This document shows positions 47,801 to 56,183 of a stretch of DNA of 64,000 nucleotides, in pieces. The DNA comes from Paractinoplanes tereljensis (GTDB lineage Bacteria > Actinomycetota > Actinomycetes > Mycobacteriales > Micromonosporaceae), in NCBI RefSeq assembly GCF_016862435.1, contig NZ_BOMY01000046.1:186001-250000 (forward strand). The letters are read 5' to 3'. The position numbers and the translations under genes are program-made. Below the pieces are notes generated by a model. That model saw only the letters and a program-made list of their open reading frames with translations. It was not told the origin of the DNA and searched no databases. Each line of letters opens with the position of its first letter. Positions within the stretch are counted from its first letter, which is position 1.

Positions 47801-48911
47801 GGCCGAGAGCGAGCAGCGGTTCCGAGCCCAGTTCACCAACGCCGCCATCGGGCAGGTCATCTGCGAGATCGACGGCACCATGCTCGCGGTCAATCCGGCG
47901 TACAGCCGGCTGGTCGGGCGCCCGGCCGCCGATCTGATCGGGCACACCGACCGGGGCATGGTGCATCCCGACGACACCGTCGGGCGTGCGGACCGCATCG
48001 CCGAACTGCTGACCGGCCAGGCCGACTTCTACACCGTGGAGGGCCGGCTGCAGCACGCCACCGGACGCTGGATCGACGTCGAGGCGACCATCTCGCTCGT
48101 CCGCGACCCGGGCGGCAAGCCGGAGTACATCATCGCCGTGATCACCGACATCTCCGACCGGCGGACCGCCGAGCGCGCCCACGACCGGGCCGCCGAGGAA
48201 CTGGCCGAACGCAACGACGAGCTGGAGGCGGCCGAACAGCTCCGGTTCGACATCGTCGGGATGCTCGGCCACGAGATCGGCAATCCGCTGTCCTCGATCC
48301 GCGGTTACGCCGAGGTGCTGGTGGACGACTGGGAGATCCTCGGGGACGAGCGGCGGGTCCGCGCCATCGACGCGATCTCCCGCCAGGCCGACCGGCTCGA
48401 CCAGATCGTCCGGGCGGTGCTCGCCATGGTCACCATCGACACCGGCGACCTGAACCCGGACCGGCACGAACTGTCCCTGCACGACGAGATCCGCCGGGCG
48501 TTCGCGGCCACCGGCGACGACCGGCTGACCGTGGCCGGCGCCGACGCCCAGGTGCTGGCCAACTCCGGCCACCTGCAGCAGATCCTGGTCAATCTGCTGA
48601 CCAACGCCGCCAAGTACGCCGGCGGGGTGACCGCGGTCCGGGTCACCGCCGACGGCGGCCAGATCGAGGTGCACATCGTCGATGACGGTCCCGGCGTACC
48701 GGAGGAATTTCGGGGCCGGCTCTTCGAACGCTTGACCCGCGCCGCGCGCGACGCCACCGCGGTCCGGGGCACCGGGCTCGGCCTCTACATCGTCCGCGGC
48801 CTGGCCCAGGCCAACCACGGCGACATCCGCTACGAACCCGGCCCGGCCGGCGGCTCGATCTTCGTCCTCAGCCTGGAGGCAGCCGGCTCAGCCCGCGGTC
48901 TCGGCCTGTAG
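44862..48911 (+). CDS. Multi-PAS/GAF sensor histidine kinase
   Basis: 1349 residues from ATG 44862; an ATG 6 bp upstream is possible. No transmembrane helix, so a soluble sensor. Domain order by repeats and motifs: PAS 1-115, GAF 130-283, PAS 317-439, PAS 447-560, GAF 570-710, PAS 741-850, PAS 863-975, PAS 983-1100, HisKA about 1128-1195 with His1137 (MLGHEIGNPLSSIRG), HATPase 1235-1345 (N-box LVNLLTNAAKYA, G1 DDGPGV near 1274, G2 GTGLGLYIV). No response regulator gene is adjacent, so it is an orphan. The signals are unknown; PAS/GAF stacks usually bind heme, flavin or small ligands. Confidence 0.92.
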   Translation: MSVGFLQRESLLAEAFVRSPLAKVVITLETGALGVVVEANAAFGRLVGRERHEVIGTSWATLCADESPLPGADEDLIVCTLLRADGTPVPVSCGLVTVKDDAGTAYAFAEVTESRDADREAEQLRITIGVQREITAVARDRDAVLRLIADRTLQVVPSGDTCVVQELDADAGVLRSVAGSGRLGDVDLPPRPMDASLSGIAITTGRTVRCDDTETDPRADPGLGRAMDIRSVVLTPLFDVDGAPLGVLLVASRQTSAFDDSDERLLTLLGHAVSGALHHAAVAADNFALLDQTQAAVRALATEQEATLAAVEQLVQSERRFASVFEHGPIAKIVVGLRGEDRGRIMHANPAFHDIFGRPTTGPGRMRMADLVIDERAGVLEERLADLAEGRDRGGQSEVELRRADGRPVTVSAHTSVIDDEGRPQVAVIQFLDVTAAREAQAALTRSEEQFRTAFDGSPIGMFIADEHGRIRQASPAAVALTGRTADEMVELSAAEPIPEESWPPAGVAVERNIERPDGTGVWTRSTVSLIPGPDQSSWRLIQVQDISAERAAADLAHRRLERLRATLDLQRAVTAVAADRDATVRVIADRALEVFEAADAAGVVLVEGAQLRCVAASGSLAAVTGGVIPATGSFTALALANGGTAACPDTSTDDRVDGEACARLGIHAAITAALHADNRVIGSLTVTSNRAHGFDDTDEQHLALLADSLSAALRHADDAARNAALLAERTEALAALQLSETRFRLTFDNSPLGVALVSLDPDSRGRYLAVNPAMSEITGYRADELTAMTYRDLFADEVGENPDVPARVECRYRHRDGHDVWVALSSAVVRDDAGRDLYVVNQVEDISRRREAEIELRRQARLLELIPAAVIVRDLDGIIRWWNAGATELYGWPASEAAGQSTHRLLDTVFPTGTGVDELRQRLLTDGHWSGQLEHRTAAGGTVTVASQWVLHQPDGRSDAQVLEINADVTAARAAERALAESEQRFRAQFTNAAIGQVICEIDGTMLAVNPAYSRLVGRPAADLIGHTDRGMVHPDDTVGRADRIAELLTGQADFYTVEGRLQHATGRWIDVEATISLVRDPGGKPEYIIAVITDISDRRTAERAHDRAAEELAERNDELEAAEQLRFDIVGMLGHEIGNPLSSIRGYAEVLVDDWEILGDERRVRAIDAISRQADRLDQIVRAVLAMVTIDTGDLNPDRHELSLHDEIRRAFAATGDDRLTVAGADAQVLANSGHLQQILVNLLTNAAKYAGGVTAVRVTADGGQIEVHIVDDGPGVPEEFRGRLFERLTRAARDATAVRGTGLGLYIVRGLAQANHGDIRYEPGPAGGSIFVLSLEAAGSARGLGL

Positions 48912-49367
48912 TTTCTCCCGCCGCCGGCGCCCCCAGGTGCGCGTCTCGGCCAGCACCAGCGAGTCGATCGCGGCGACCAACTCCTGCTGCCGCTGCGGGG
49001 TGCGCTCGGCGACCGGGAGCAGCCGGTACTGGCTGATCTCGGCGTTCGCCTTGGCCCGCGCCTCGGAGGCGGCCAGCCAGTCGTCGTGCCAGGACACGAT
49101 GCGGCGCAGCCCGGCCAGGAAGGCCACGGTGGCGGCCACGATCGCGGTGATCCAGGGCGGCGCGTCGAGGGCCGCGAGCACGGTGGCCGCACCGGCCAGG
49201 AGAAGCGCGCCCGACTCCGAGAAAACATAACGGCGATGCGTACGGCGCATCTGCGCCAAGTACCACTCGGCCTGCACCATGGAGTGCACGAGAGCACGAT
49301 CGGCGAGATCCTCCTCGGCCAGCCGTTCGTCGATCTCGATCAGTTGCTGTCGCTGCGTGCGCTTCAC
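48888..49367 (-). CDS. Two-TM SLATT/DUF4231-like membrane protein
   Basis: 159 residues from a GTG. A charged N-terminal helix (about 1-45, with RLAEEDLADRALVHSMVQAEWYL), two transmembrane helices (about 50-66 and 72-89, ALLLAGAATVLAAL and WITAIVAATVAFLAGL), then a long charged helix (EARAKANAEISQYRLL). This layout is that of SLATT-type 2TM proteins, which in nucleotide-signalling defence systems are proposed pore-forming effectors. Here the convergent neighbour is a histidine kinase and no cGAS/DncV-like or SLOG gene is visible, so a defence role is not supported by context. It overlaps the kinase gene end by 24 bp. Confidence 0.7.
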   Translation of the reverse strand: MKRTQRQQLIEIDERLAEEDLADRALVHSMVQAEWYLAQMRRTHRRYVFSESGALLLAGAATVLAALDAPPWITAIVAATVAFLAGLRRIVSWHDDWLAASEARAKANAEISQYRLLPVAERTPQRQQELVAAIDSLVLAETRTWGRRRREKLQAETAG

Positions 49368-49388
49368 CGGCCCAGTCTGCCGGGAAGG

Positions 49389-50963
49389 TCAAGAGGCCTG
49401 AGTGGGCGCCTCATGCCGATGCGGGCCGGAGGTGGTCCGGTTGATGAAGTCCACGTTCTGCAGCGTCGACTCACCCTCCAACGGCACCCGGTACCGGTAG
49501 GTGATCCCCTCATCCCGCACGATGAAGTCGTCGGCGTCCGGCCGCCGCCAGGTGAGAATCATCTGCCCGTACTTCTCGGACAGCCGGACCAGCGCCGGGA
49601 AGTTGTCGACGTTGACCACGGGCTTCCCGGGTGGACTGGCCATCGGCTCGACCTGCACGAGCAGGTTGGGGTAGCGGCGCTCGATCTCGGCGCGGGTACG
49701 CAACGGCAGCCGGCGGAGGGCGGCGAACAGGATCACGGCGGCGATCGCAACCGCACCGATCAGCAAGAGAACTGCATCGGAACGAGCCTGCGATGCCGTC
49801 ATCAGGGAATGGCCGAAGATCGTTATCTCGCGCTGCGTCACGACCTCGGCGCCAGCCGTTTTCGCGGCCTCGGTCGTGTATTTGGTGTCTGTGGCGGCCG
49901 CCATCCGGAACGTATCCACGCCGATCTGCAGGGGAGCGGCCAGGTCCGAGAGGCCGGCCGACGTCACCGCCGCGTTGAGGTCGACGAGCACCTGACTCTT
50001 CCGGCCCGCGCCGGCGGCCTCCGACGCAGCGTCGGATCGGGCGACCAGGTCGGCGAAGTCGAGCGGGACGGTCGCGTCGAAGGTGTCTCCGGTGAACGTC
50101 GTTTTCTTGACCAGGGTCAGGGTCGTATGCCAGCCGATGTCGTTGCTCAACGTCGCGGTGAGGGTGAATGCGCCGGCCGGGCCCTTGTAACGGGCGGTCA
50201 GGTTGGCGCGGTTGGCGAGCTTTCGGAAGATCGGGTCAGGCGACCGGACCGTCGTGCCGTCGTAGGCGGCCGACTTCGGCACCGTCGCCGTGTAGGAGTA
50301 GGTGATGGACTGGGCCGGCGCCGCCTTGGTGGCCTGTGTCACGGACAGTGGCTTCATCCAGCCCAGAATTCCTAGCGTCAAGGCGAGCACCAGTAGCACC
50401 GCGGAAATCGCGGCCGCGACGCGCAGCGCGGGCGACAGGCGTTCGATCGCCTTCAGGACCGCCGCAGCGGTCGCCCAGGAGCCTGACTGACCCCCCGACA
50501 TGGCCCTCACCTTTTTCTTCCGGCGCCCGCGTGGTATGTCCCGCCGTGTTCGTGCCGTCGCGGATGCACCGCTGATGACGAGAAAGCTGAGCATCCCGAT
50601 ACCACTCGGGCCCAGCAGTGGTTTCAGCCAGATACCGCCGTGCGGAACGTGCAGGACGGCGCGGCCGATCATCTCGTCGGTCGTGGGGTTCAACAAGTCG
50701 ATCGACTCGTTGTTGTCCCCCTTCGTCACAAATCCCGTGGAGCCGTTCCCGCCGATGATTCGATGCAGGACCCGCTGCCCGGGACTTTTCCCATGGTAGG
50801 CAACGATCTGGCCGACATGATACGAATCGGCCTTCATGACGAAGACCAGGTCACCCTGGTAATAGACGGGGTTCATGCTGACGCCCTGCGTCACCACGTA
50901 GCCGATCCGTTCCGTCATGATGGCCCAAGCACCGATGGCCGCCATCCCAAGGATGGCGGCCAC
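49389..50963 (-). CDS. Archaeal/ER-type signal peptidase I fused to a DUF5305-like membrane domain
   Basis: 524 residues from GTG 50963; the frame is open further up, so the exact start is uncertain. Residues 1-150 are an S26B-type signal peptidase: TM helix, catalytic Ser in TQGVSMNPVYYQGD, then GQRVLHRIIG supplying His in place of the bacterial Lys, and FVTKGDNN, then a second helix. After a basic linker come a third helix (about 180-205), a roughly 190-residue external beta domain resembling DUF5305 (YTATVPKSAAYD, GWHTTLTLVKKTTFTGDTF), a fourth helix (about 410-430) and a cytoplasmic tail. The Ser-His type also occurs in SipW, which processes TasA fibre proteins. The small secreted protein 92 bp upstream is the probable substrate. 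Confidence 0.8.
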   Translation of the reverse strand: MAAILGMAAIGAWAIMTERIGYVVTQGVSMNPVYYQGDLVFVMKADSYHVGQIVAYHGKSPGQRVLHRIIGGNGSTGFVTKGDNNESIDLLNPTTDEMIGRAVLHVPHGGIWLKPLLGPSGIGMLSFLVISGASATARTRRDIPRGRRKKKVRAMSGGQSGSWATAAAVLKAIERLSPALRVAAAISAVLLVLALTLGILGWMKPLSVTQATKAAPAQSITYSYTATVPKSAAYDGTTVRSPDPIFRKLANRANLTARYKGPAGAFTLTATLSNDIGWHTTLTLVKKTTFTGDTFDATVPLDFADLVARSDAASEAAGAGRKSQVLVDLNAAVTSAGLSDLAAPLQIGVDTFRMAAATDTKYTTEAAKTAGAEVVTQREITIFGHSLMTASQARSDAVLLLIGAVAIAAVILFAALRRLPLRTRAEIERRYPNLLVQVEPMASPPGKPVVNVDNFPALVRLSEKYGQMILTWRRPDADDFIVRDEGITYRYRVPLEGESTLQNVDFINRTTSGPHRHEAPTQAS

Positions 50964-51055
50964 GATGTACTTGCGCAGAGATTGCTGGATCGGATTCCCC
51001 CGGATTGGCGATGCTGTAGAAAGCCTCGCATCACCGAGGTGCCGAATGGAGCAAG

Positions 51056-51550
51056 TTAGGCGACGGTGAGGCCGACGTTGGTGATCCCGGTGTAGTAGCC
51101 GCCCGCGGCACCGGCGCCGCCGGTCAGGGCCGGCGTGCAGGTGATGGTGGCGGTGGCGCCGGCGGCGACGGTGACGACCGGGGCGCTGGCGTGGTAGTAA
51201 GGCGAGGTCTCGGTGAAGTTACCCGTGCACCGCCACTGGACCGCAGAGCCGCCCAGGCTACCGCCGGTCGGCGTGATCGTCAGCGTCCGCCCGGCCGCGC
51301 CGGCGATGACGACCGCGATTGAGGTGGTCTGAGTGCCGGTCGCGTCGGACTGCAGCGTAATAGAGTTGACCGTAGCGCCGTTGATCACCTGGCTGACCGC
51401 ACCGCCGATGAACTGGTTGTCACCGCTGACGCCGGGAGTGGAGCCACCGGCGAACACCACACCGGAGCCGGTCATAGCGGTCGCGCCTGCGGCGACGACA
51501 CCTGCAGCGACAACTCCACCGGCGATCTGAAGCATGCCAAGAGAACGCAT
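51056..51550 (-). CDS. Small secreted protein, probable substrate of the SipW-like peptidase
   Basis: 164 residues from ATG 51550, with GGGGGA upstream. The N-terminus MRSLGMLQIAGGVVAAG continues into an Ala/Gly-rich hydrophobic stretch to about residue 25 ending ATAMTGSG, an atypical signal sequence like those cut by SipW-type peptidases. The mature part is Thr/Ser/Gly/Val rich and beta-prone (SITLQSDATGTQTTSIAVVI), with only two cysteines in the C-terminal half. The composition recalls camelysin/TasA-like surface fibre subunits, though no motif proves it. First gene of the two-gene unit with the peptidase fusion. Confidence 0.75.
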   Translation of the reverse strand: MRSLGMLQIAGGVVAAGVVAAGATAMTGSGVVFAGGSTPGVSGDNQFIGGAVSQVINGATVNSITLQSDATGTQTTSIAVVIAGAAGRTLTITPTGGSLGGSAVQWRCTGNFTETSPYYHASAPVVTVAAGATATITCTPALTGGAGAAGGYYTGITNVGLTVA

Positions 51551-51803
51551 AGGATCATTTCCCCCTGTTTCGTAGCCATCCGGATTGTCGCCCTCGCGGC
51601 TTTTGTGCGGCGGTCTTCCGTGCTCACCGCTTGACACCTGATGAATCGGTCGCGGGTCCCGGATCTGTGAGGGTTGGCGCGATTTTTCTGGCACTTTCCT
51701 GGGGAAATTTCGGGGGAAGCGGCTCACGCGTTGCCTCGGCAGTGCTAGTGCACCTCCGGTCCCAAGACGCCCACCGGGGACGCCGTCTGGGAGACTGGGT
51801 CAG

Positions 51804-52502
51804 GTGGGCGAACGAGTGCTTGAAGCGGACTGCGCACGATGCGCCGGGCTCTGCTGTATCGTCCCGGCGTTTGCTAAATCGTCAGACTTTGCGATCACTA
51901 AAGAGGCCGGGAAAGCCTGCCCGAATCTGGGTGCGGATTTTCGGTGCGGGATCCACGAGCGGCTCGATCAGCAGGGCTTTCACGGGTGCGTGGTGTTCGA
52001 CTGCTTCGGGGCGGGGCAGCGGATCACGCAGGAGAACCCGGGCGCCGACCTGTCCACGATGCGGCAGCTGCACGAGCTGATGTGGCTGCTCACCGAGGCG
52101 CTCAAGATTGACTCTGCGCAGGCCGTACACCCGAAGTTGCGGGCGGCTCTCGCCGAGATCGACCACCTGGCGGGCGGAACGCCCGCGTCGAAGGACGCGG
52201 AGGAGCAGCGGCGGAAGGTCAATCCGCTGCTGCAGAAGGCCAGTCATCTGGCCCGGGCCGGCACGGCCCGCACCGACCACCGCGGCGCCAACCTGATCGG
52301 CCGGAAGATGCGTGGGGCCGACCTGCGCGGGGCGAGTTTCCGCGGGGCGCTGCTGATCGGGGCCGACCTGCGCGAGGCCGATCTGCGCCGGGCCGATTTC
52401 ACCGGGGCCGACCTGCGCGGGACCGACCTGCGCGGGGCGAACCTGGCCGATGCCCTGTTTCTCACAAGGTCACAACTGCGCGCGGCGGTCACTTCTCCCT
52501 AA
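51804..52502 (+). CDS. Cys-rich N-terminal domain plus pentapeptide-repeat protein
   Basis: 232 residues from a GTG. The first 75 residues hold a cysteine cluster CARCAGLCC (10-18), CPNL, CGIHERL, GCVVFDCFG: eight or nine Cys suggesting zinc or an iron-sulfur site. A helical linker follows (about 85-150), then pentapeptide repeats A(D/N)LRxx from about 155 to 220 (GADLRGASFRGALLIGADL onward), which form a right-handed beta-helix mimicking DNA. Related pentapeptide proteins bind gyrase; no such function is shown here. A stand-alone gene before terC. Confidence 0.85.
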   Translation: MGERVLEADCARCAGLCCIVPAFAKSSDFAITKEAGKACPNLGADFRCGIHERLDQQGFHGCVVFDCFGAGQRITQENPGADLSTMRQLHELMWLLTEALKIDSAQAVHPKLRAALAEIDHLAGGTPASKDAEEQRRKVNPLLQKASHLARAGTARTDHRGANLIGRKMRGADLRGASFRGALLIGADLREADLRRADFTGADLRGTDLRGANLADALFLTRSQLRAAVTSP

Positions 52503-52511
52503 GATGTGCGC

Positions 52512-53729
52512 ATGCTGTGGCTGCTGACCGTACTGGGCATTGTCGGTCTGCTGCTTTTTGATTTCTTCTTCCATGTGCGCAAGGCGCACGTGCCGACGCT
52601 GGGCGAGGCCGCCCGGTGGACCGCGATCTACGTGAGCATCGCGCTGCTCTTCGGTCTGGGCGTCACGATCTTCGGTGGCGGCCAGATGGGGGCGGAGTAC
52701 TTCGCCGGTTATGTCACCGAGGAAGCGCTGTCGGTCGACAACCTCTTCGTCTTCCTGCTGTTGCTGTCGAGCTTCAAGGTGCCGCGGGCCGATCAGCAGA
52801 AAGTGCTGCTCGTCGGCATCGCGGTGTCGCTGGTGGCGCGCACCGGGTTCATCTTCCTGGGCGCCGCGCTGATCAACTCGTTTGCCTGGGTGTTCTACCT
52901 GTTCGGGCTGATCCTGCTGGTCACGGCCGGCAACCTGCTGCGGGAGCAGCGCGGGGACGACGACGAGTCGCCGGACAACTTCGTCATCCGGCTGGCCCGG
53001 CGGGTGTTGCGCACCTCCGACGACTACGACGGGGACAAGCTCTTCACCGTGCAGGACGGCCGCCGGGTGCTGACCCCGATGATCCTGGTGATGGTCGCGA
53101 TCGGCGGGACCGACATCCTGTTCGCGCTCGACTCCATCCCGGCGATCTTCGGCCTGACTCAGAACGTGTACCTGGTCTTCACCGCCACCGCGTTCTCCCT
53201 GCTCGGGCTGCGGCAGCTGTACTTCCTGATCGACGGGCTGCTCGACCGGCTGGTCTACCTGTCCTACGGCCTGGCGGCGATCCTCGCGCTGATCGGTGTG
53301 AAGCTGATCCTGCACGCCATGCACGAGAACAACGTGCCGTTCATCAACGACGGGGAGCCGATCCACACCGCCGAGATCTCCACCGGCCTGTCGCTCGCGC
53401 TGATCGTCGGCATCCTGCTGCTCACCGTGGTGGCGTCGCTGCTGAGCCCGAAGGGACGCGCGCAGACCTACGTTGCGGCGGCCCGCCGGCACGCCAACGA
53501 GTTCCTCGACATCGAGAAGGACCCGGCGTACTGCGACAAGATCTACCACCGCCTGCTCAGCGAGGAGGCGAACATCAAGGCGCTGCCGGAGAAATACCGG
53601 GCACGGATCCGGGCCGAGCGGGAACTGATGGATCTGCTGCACCGGGCGCACGAGGAGCACACCGAGCGGGTGGCGGCCGGCAACTGTTACACGCCGGCCG
53701 TCGCCCGGTCAGATGTTTCGGGTGCGTGA
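52512..53729 (+). CDS. TerC family integral membrane protein
   Basis: 405 residues from ATG 52512; GTG 52506 is an alternative. Eight or nine transmembrane helices with the TerC acidic motifs EEALSVDNLFVF (about 75-86) and GGTDILFALDSIPAIFG (about 202-218), which likely bind a divalent metal. The C-terminal 90 residues are cytoplasmic and charged. TerC proteins take part in metal (Mn) export and metalation of secreted proteins or in tellurite resistance; no other ter genes are nearby, so the housekeeping manganese-related role is more likely. The 3' end overlaps the convergent next gene by 21 bp. Confidence 0.92.
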   Translation: MLWLLTVLGIVGLLLFDFFFHVRKAHVPTLGEAARWTAIYVSIALLFGLGVTIFGGGQMGAEYFAGYVTEEALSVDNLFVFLLLLSSFKVPRADQQKVLLVGIAVSLVARTGFIFLGAALINSFAWVFYLFGLILLVTAGNLLREQRGDDDESPDNFVIRLARRVLRTSDDYDGDKLFTVQDGRRVLTPMILVMVAIGGTDILFALDSIPAIFGLTQNVYLVFTATAFSLLGLRQLYFLIDGLLDRLVYLSYGLAAILALIGVKLILHAMHENNVPFINDGEPIHTAEISTGLSLALIVGILLLTVVASLLSPKGRAQTYVAAARRHANEFLDIEKDPAYCDKIYHRLLSEEANIKALPEKYRARIRAERELMDLLHRAHEEHTERVAAGNCYTPAVARSDVSGA

Positions 53730-54710
53730 GCCGATCTCGTCGTCGATCGAGCGGCGCGGGGCGACCCCGCGGCCGCGCCCCGAGTTGGCGGCGAGCCGGG
53801 CCCCGGTGCGCCGGATCTGCTCGGCCCGGTCGTCCGGCTCCTCCGGCCCACCCAGGTAGGCGGAGAGGTTAGCGGTCTGGGCCTCGGCGAGACTGCCGCC
53901 GGAGACCAGGTTGGCGACCCGGGCGGCCAGGTCGGCGGCGCGGGTGGCCAGGTCGGGAGTGCCGTGCAGGGTGGCGTGGTCGGCCGGCCGGGCCGGCCGG
54001 GACCGGACGTCGTCGTCGAAGCCGGGGCGCAGCACCTGTGGTGGCGTGGTGCCGAAGTCGGCTTGGCCGGCCAGTGGCGGCGACGTGGGCGCGGGCACCG
54101 GCGCCGAGGCTGAGTAAGCCGGGCGCGGGCGGGGCGGGGGCGCCGACTCCTGCACCGAGACCGCGCCGAGCAGCGTCACGGTCTGGCCTTCGCCGCCCTG
54201 GTAGTTGCTGAACTCGGGGCCGATCACCAGGCGGGACAGCATGCGGCCGTGCGGCGCCGAGATGCCGAGCTCGGCGGCGTTTTCCACCCGGTAGCGCGCG
54301 ATCGTCTGGCGTAACACGTTGGCCAGACGGTCGGCGTCACCGACCGTCGCGATGTCGCCGCCCGCGAAGACCAGCGCGGGGAACGTGCCGCCCGGGCCGG
54401 CGCAGACCAGCTGGATCTGGGTGACGGTGGCCGAGCGGCCGGTGTCCCGGTTGCCCGGCTGCACCCGCAGGTGCTGCGGCCACGGCCAGCGCAGTTCGCC
54501 GGTGGCACCGGTGACGACGTCCCGGTAGATCACCCGGTCGTCGGTGACGAGGACCTCGGTCTCCTCCGGCAGCGTCCAGCGCGGCAGCGAGCTGGGCTCC
54601 TCGAAGGCGTATTCCGCCACGGCGCAGCGGCCGCTCCACAGCACTCGGGAGCCGGCGTCGCCGCCGGCGGCCAGGCTGCCCGGCGCGGCCAGGAAGAACT
54701 TGTCGGTCAT
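53709..54710 (-). CDS. Hypothetical protein with N-terminal beta domain and disordered tail
   Basis: 333 residues. Residues 25-150 look like an all-beta domain (VTDDRVIYRDVVTGATGELRWPWP, VTQIQLVC, LVFAGGD) of a PH-like or GRAM-like kind that often reads the membrane or peptides. From about 185 on the chain is Pro/Arg rich and disordered, with a helical stretch (ATRAADLAARVANLV) near 265. No signal peptide. Convergent overlap with terC. Function unknown. Confidence 0.75.
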   Translation of the reverse strand: MTDKFFLAAPGSLAAGGDAGSRVLWSGRCAVAEYAFEEPSSLPRWTLPEETEVLVTDDRVIYRDVVTGATGELRWPWPQHLRVQPGNRDTGRSATVTQIQLVCAGPGGTFPALVFAGGDIATVGDADRLANVLRQTIARYRVENAAELGISAPHGRMLSRLVIGPEFSNYQGGEGQTVTLLGAVSVQESAPPPRPRPAYSASAPVPAPTSPPLAGQADFGTTPPQVLRPGFDDDVRSRPARPADHATLHGTPDLATRAADLAARVANLVSGGSLAEAQTANLSAYLGGPEEPDDRAEQIRRTGARLAANSGRGRGVAPRRSIDDEIGSRTRNI

Positions 54711-54868
54711 GCGCCTACCCCCCAGTCGGCGGCCGCGAGTGGAACGCGGCTGGACCGATTACAGCCGAGTAACATCGGCCGCGACAAGTCACTGGCCGCG
54801 TTTCACACCTGTTTTGTTGACGACAACACGACAGGCCGGAAATTGCTGCACCTTCGGCCGACGTTTCG

Positions 54869-55720
54869 TTACTTTCTGCTACTGAAAAGTCCGGCCGGCG
54901 GAATGGGTGACGCGACGGCGTTACTGTCGGTAACTGGCGCGATGCTGCCGGAGAATCCGTCCAAATCGGTCTCCACCCGGCCCGGGAACCAGTCGCCGGC
55001 CGCCCGCCGGGTGAGCTCGGCGATCGGCAGCGGGGTGCGGCCGGCCAGCACCACGAGGTTGCCGAAGCGGCGGCCGCGCAGCACCGCGGCGTCGGCGACC
55101 AGGCAGGCCTCCGGCAGGACGGCGCGGATCGTGGCGACCTGGGCGCGGGCGTAACGCAGCGGCGGGCCGTCCGCGACGTTGGCGATCAGCCGGCCGCCCG
55201 GGGCGAGGACCCGGGCCGCCTGCCGGATGAAATCGACCGACGCCAGGTGAGCCGGGGTCCGGGCGCCGGCGAACACGTCCAGCACCACCAGGTCGTACCC
55301 GGCCTCGCGCATGCCCTCGACGGCCTCGCGCGCGTCGCCCACCCGGACCCGGATCGAAGCCTTGGCCGGCAGCGGAAGCTCGCGCCGGACCATCTCCACC
55401 AGCGGCCCGTCGATCTCCACCACCCGCTGCGGCGAGCCCGGCCGGGTCGTCGCGAGATAGCGGGGCAGGGTCAGCGCCCCGCCGCCGAGGTGCAGCGCGC
55501 GCAGCGGCTGCCCGGCCGGCGCGATCAGGTCGATCGCGGCGGCCATCCGCCGGATGTACTCGAACTCGAGGTGGGTGGGGTCGGTGAGGTCGACGTGCGA
55601 CTGCGGGGCGCCGTCCAGCAGCAGTGTGAACGACTCGGGCCGGTCGGCGTCCGGGATGAGTTCCGCGATTCCGGACGCGACCGTCTCCACGATCCGGTCC
55701 GATCTTCTGCGCTGTGCCAC
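54869..55720 (-). CDS. Spermidine-synthase-like methyltransferase-fold protein
   Basis: 283 residues from GTG 55720; the frame is open further up. A Rossmann methyltransferase/polyamine-synthase fold: motif I LHLGGGALTLPRYL (about 85-98), acidic motif VVEIDGPLVEM, motif II VRVGDAREAV and YDLVVLDVFAG (about 160). The VLDVF in place of the DxTDP-like motif and the short N-terminus suggest a spermidine-synthase-like protein that need not make polyamines, as is common in actinobacteria. No speD or speA neighbour. Divergent from the next small gene. Confidence 0.85.
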   Translation of the reverse strand: MAQRRRSDRIVETVASGIAELIPDADRPESFTLLLDGAPQSHVDLTDPTHLEFEYIRRMAAAIDLIAPAGQPLRALHLGGGALTLPRYLATTRPGSPQRVVEIDGPLVEMVRRELPLPAKASIRVRVGDAREAVEGMREAGYDLVVLDVFAGARTPAHLASVDFIRQAARVLAPGGRLIANVADGPPLRYARAQVATIRAVLPEACLVADAAVLRGRRFGNLVVLAGRTPLPIAELTRRAAGDWFPGRVETDLDGFSGSIAPVTDSNAVASPIPPAGLFSSRK

Positions 55721-55799
55721 CGAACATCCCGATTCCACCAAAAACGACCTGAAGACCGTTTTAAACTGAGAAAAGCTTATTTGAGTACGGAGGTAGGCC

Positions 55800-56180
55800 G
55801 TGTCCACGAGCAACGTGCTGGCTCAGATCATCGGCGATCAGCCGCGCCGCCCGGCGGGGCCGCCACCGACCGGCGCGATGCCCGCGATACTGGCCGCCGC
55901 CAAACAGGAAGCGGGCGCACCGCTGCGCATCCGCCGGTACGAGTCCGAGGAGGGCCAGTTCTTCTGGCGCTGGGACTGCGTCGGCTGTGGCGAATACGGT
56001 GGCGGCCGGCATCACGACGACGCGGTGTCCCGGGCCATGCGCCACTGTGGCGAACACCCGGAACACCGCTCCTCGCTGCTGCCCCCGGCCCTGTGCCGGC
56101 AGCGCGACCAATTCCTCCCGCTGCACCCGATGCTGTTCGCCGTGGACGACGACCCGGGCCCGGAGCCGCTGGCGGTTTAG
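55800..56180 (+). CDS. Hypothetical protein with CxxC motif
   Basis: 126 residues from a GTG after an excellent site (ACGGAGGTAGG). The N-terminus is Pro-rich; the middle has the aromatic-rich stretch FFWRWDCVGCGEYGGG with a CxxC (about 60-63), followed by HHDDAVSRAMRHCGEH with one further Cys. Possibly a one-knuckle zinc site. No membrane segment. The promoter region (55756-55790) is AT-rich, with GTTTTAAAC. Function unknown. Confidence 0.8.
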   Translation: MSTSNVLAQIIGDQPRRPAGPPPTGAMPAILAAAKQEAGAPLRIRRYESEEGQFFWRWDCVGCGEYGGGRHHDDAVSRAMRHCGEHPEHRSSLLPPALCRQRDQFLPLHPMLFAVDDDPGPEPLAV

Positions 56181-56183
56181 CGA

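Noticed and set aside
48888..49367. Abortive-infection or CBASS-like defence system
   Set aside because: No nucleotidyltransferase, SLOG or HORMA/TRIP13-like gene is next to the 2TM protein.
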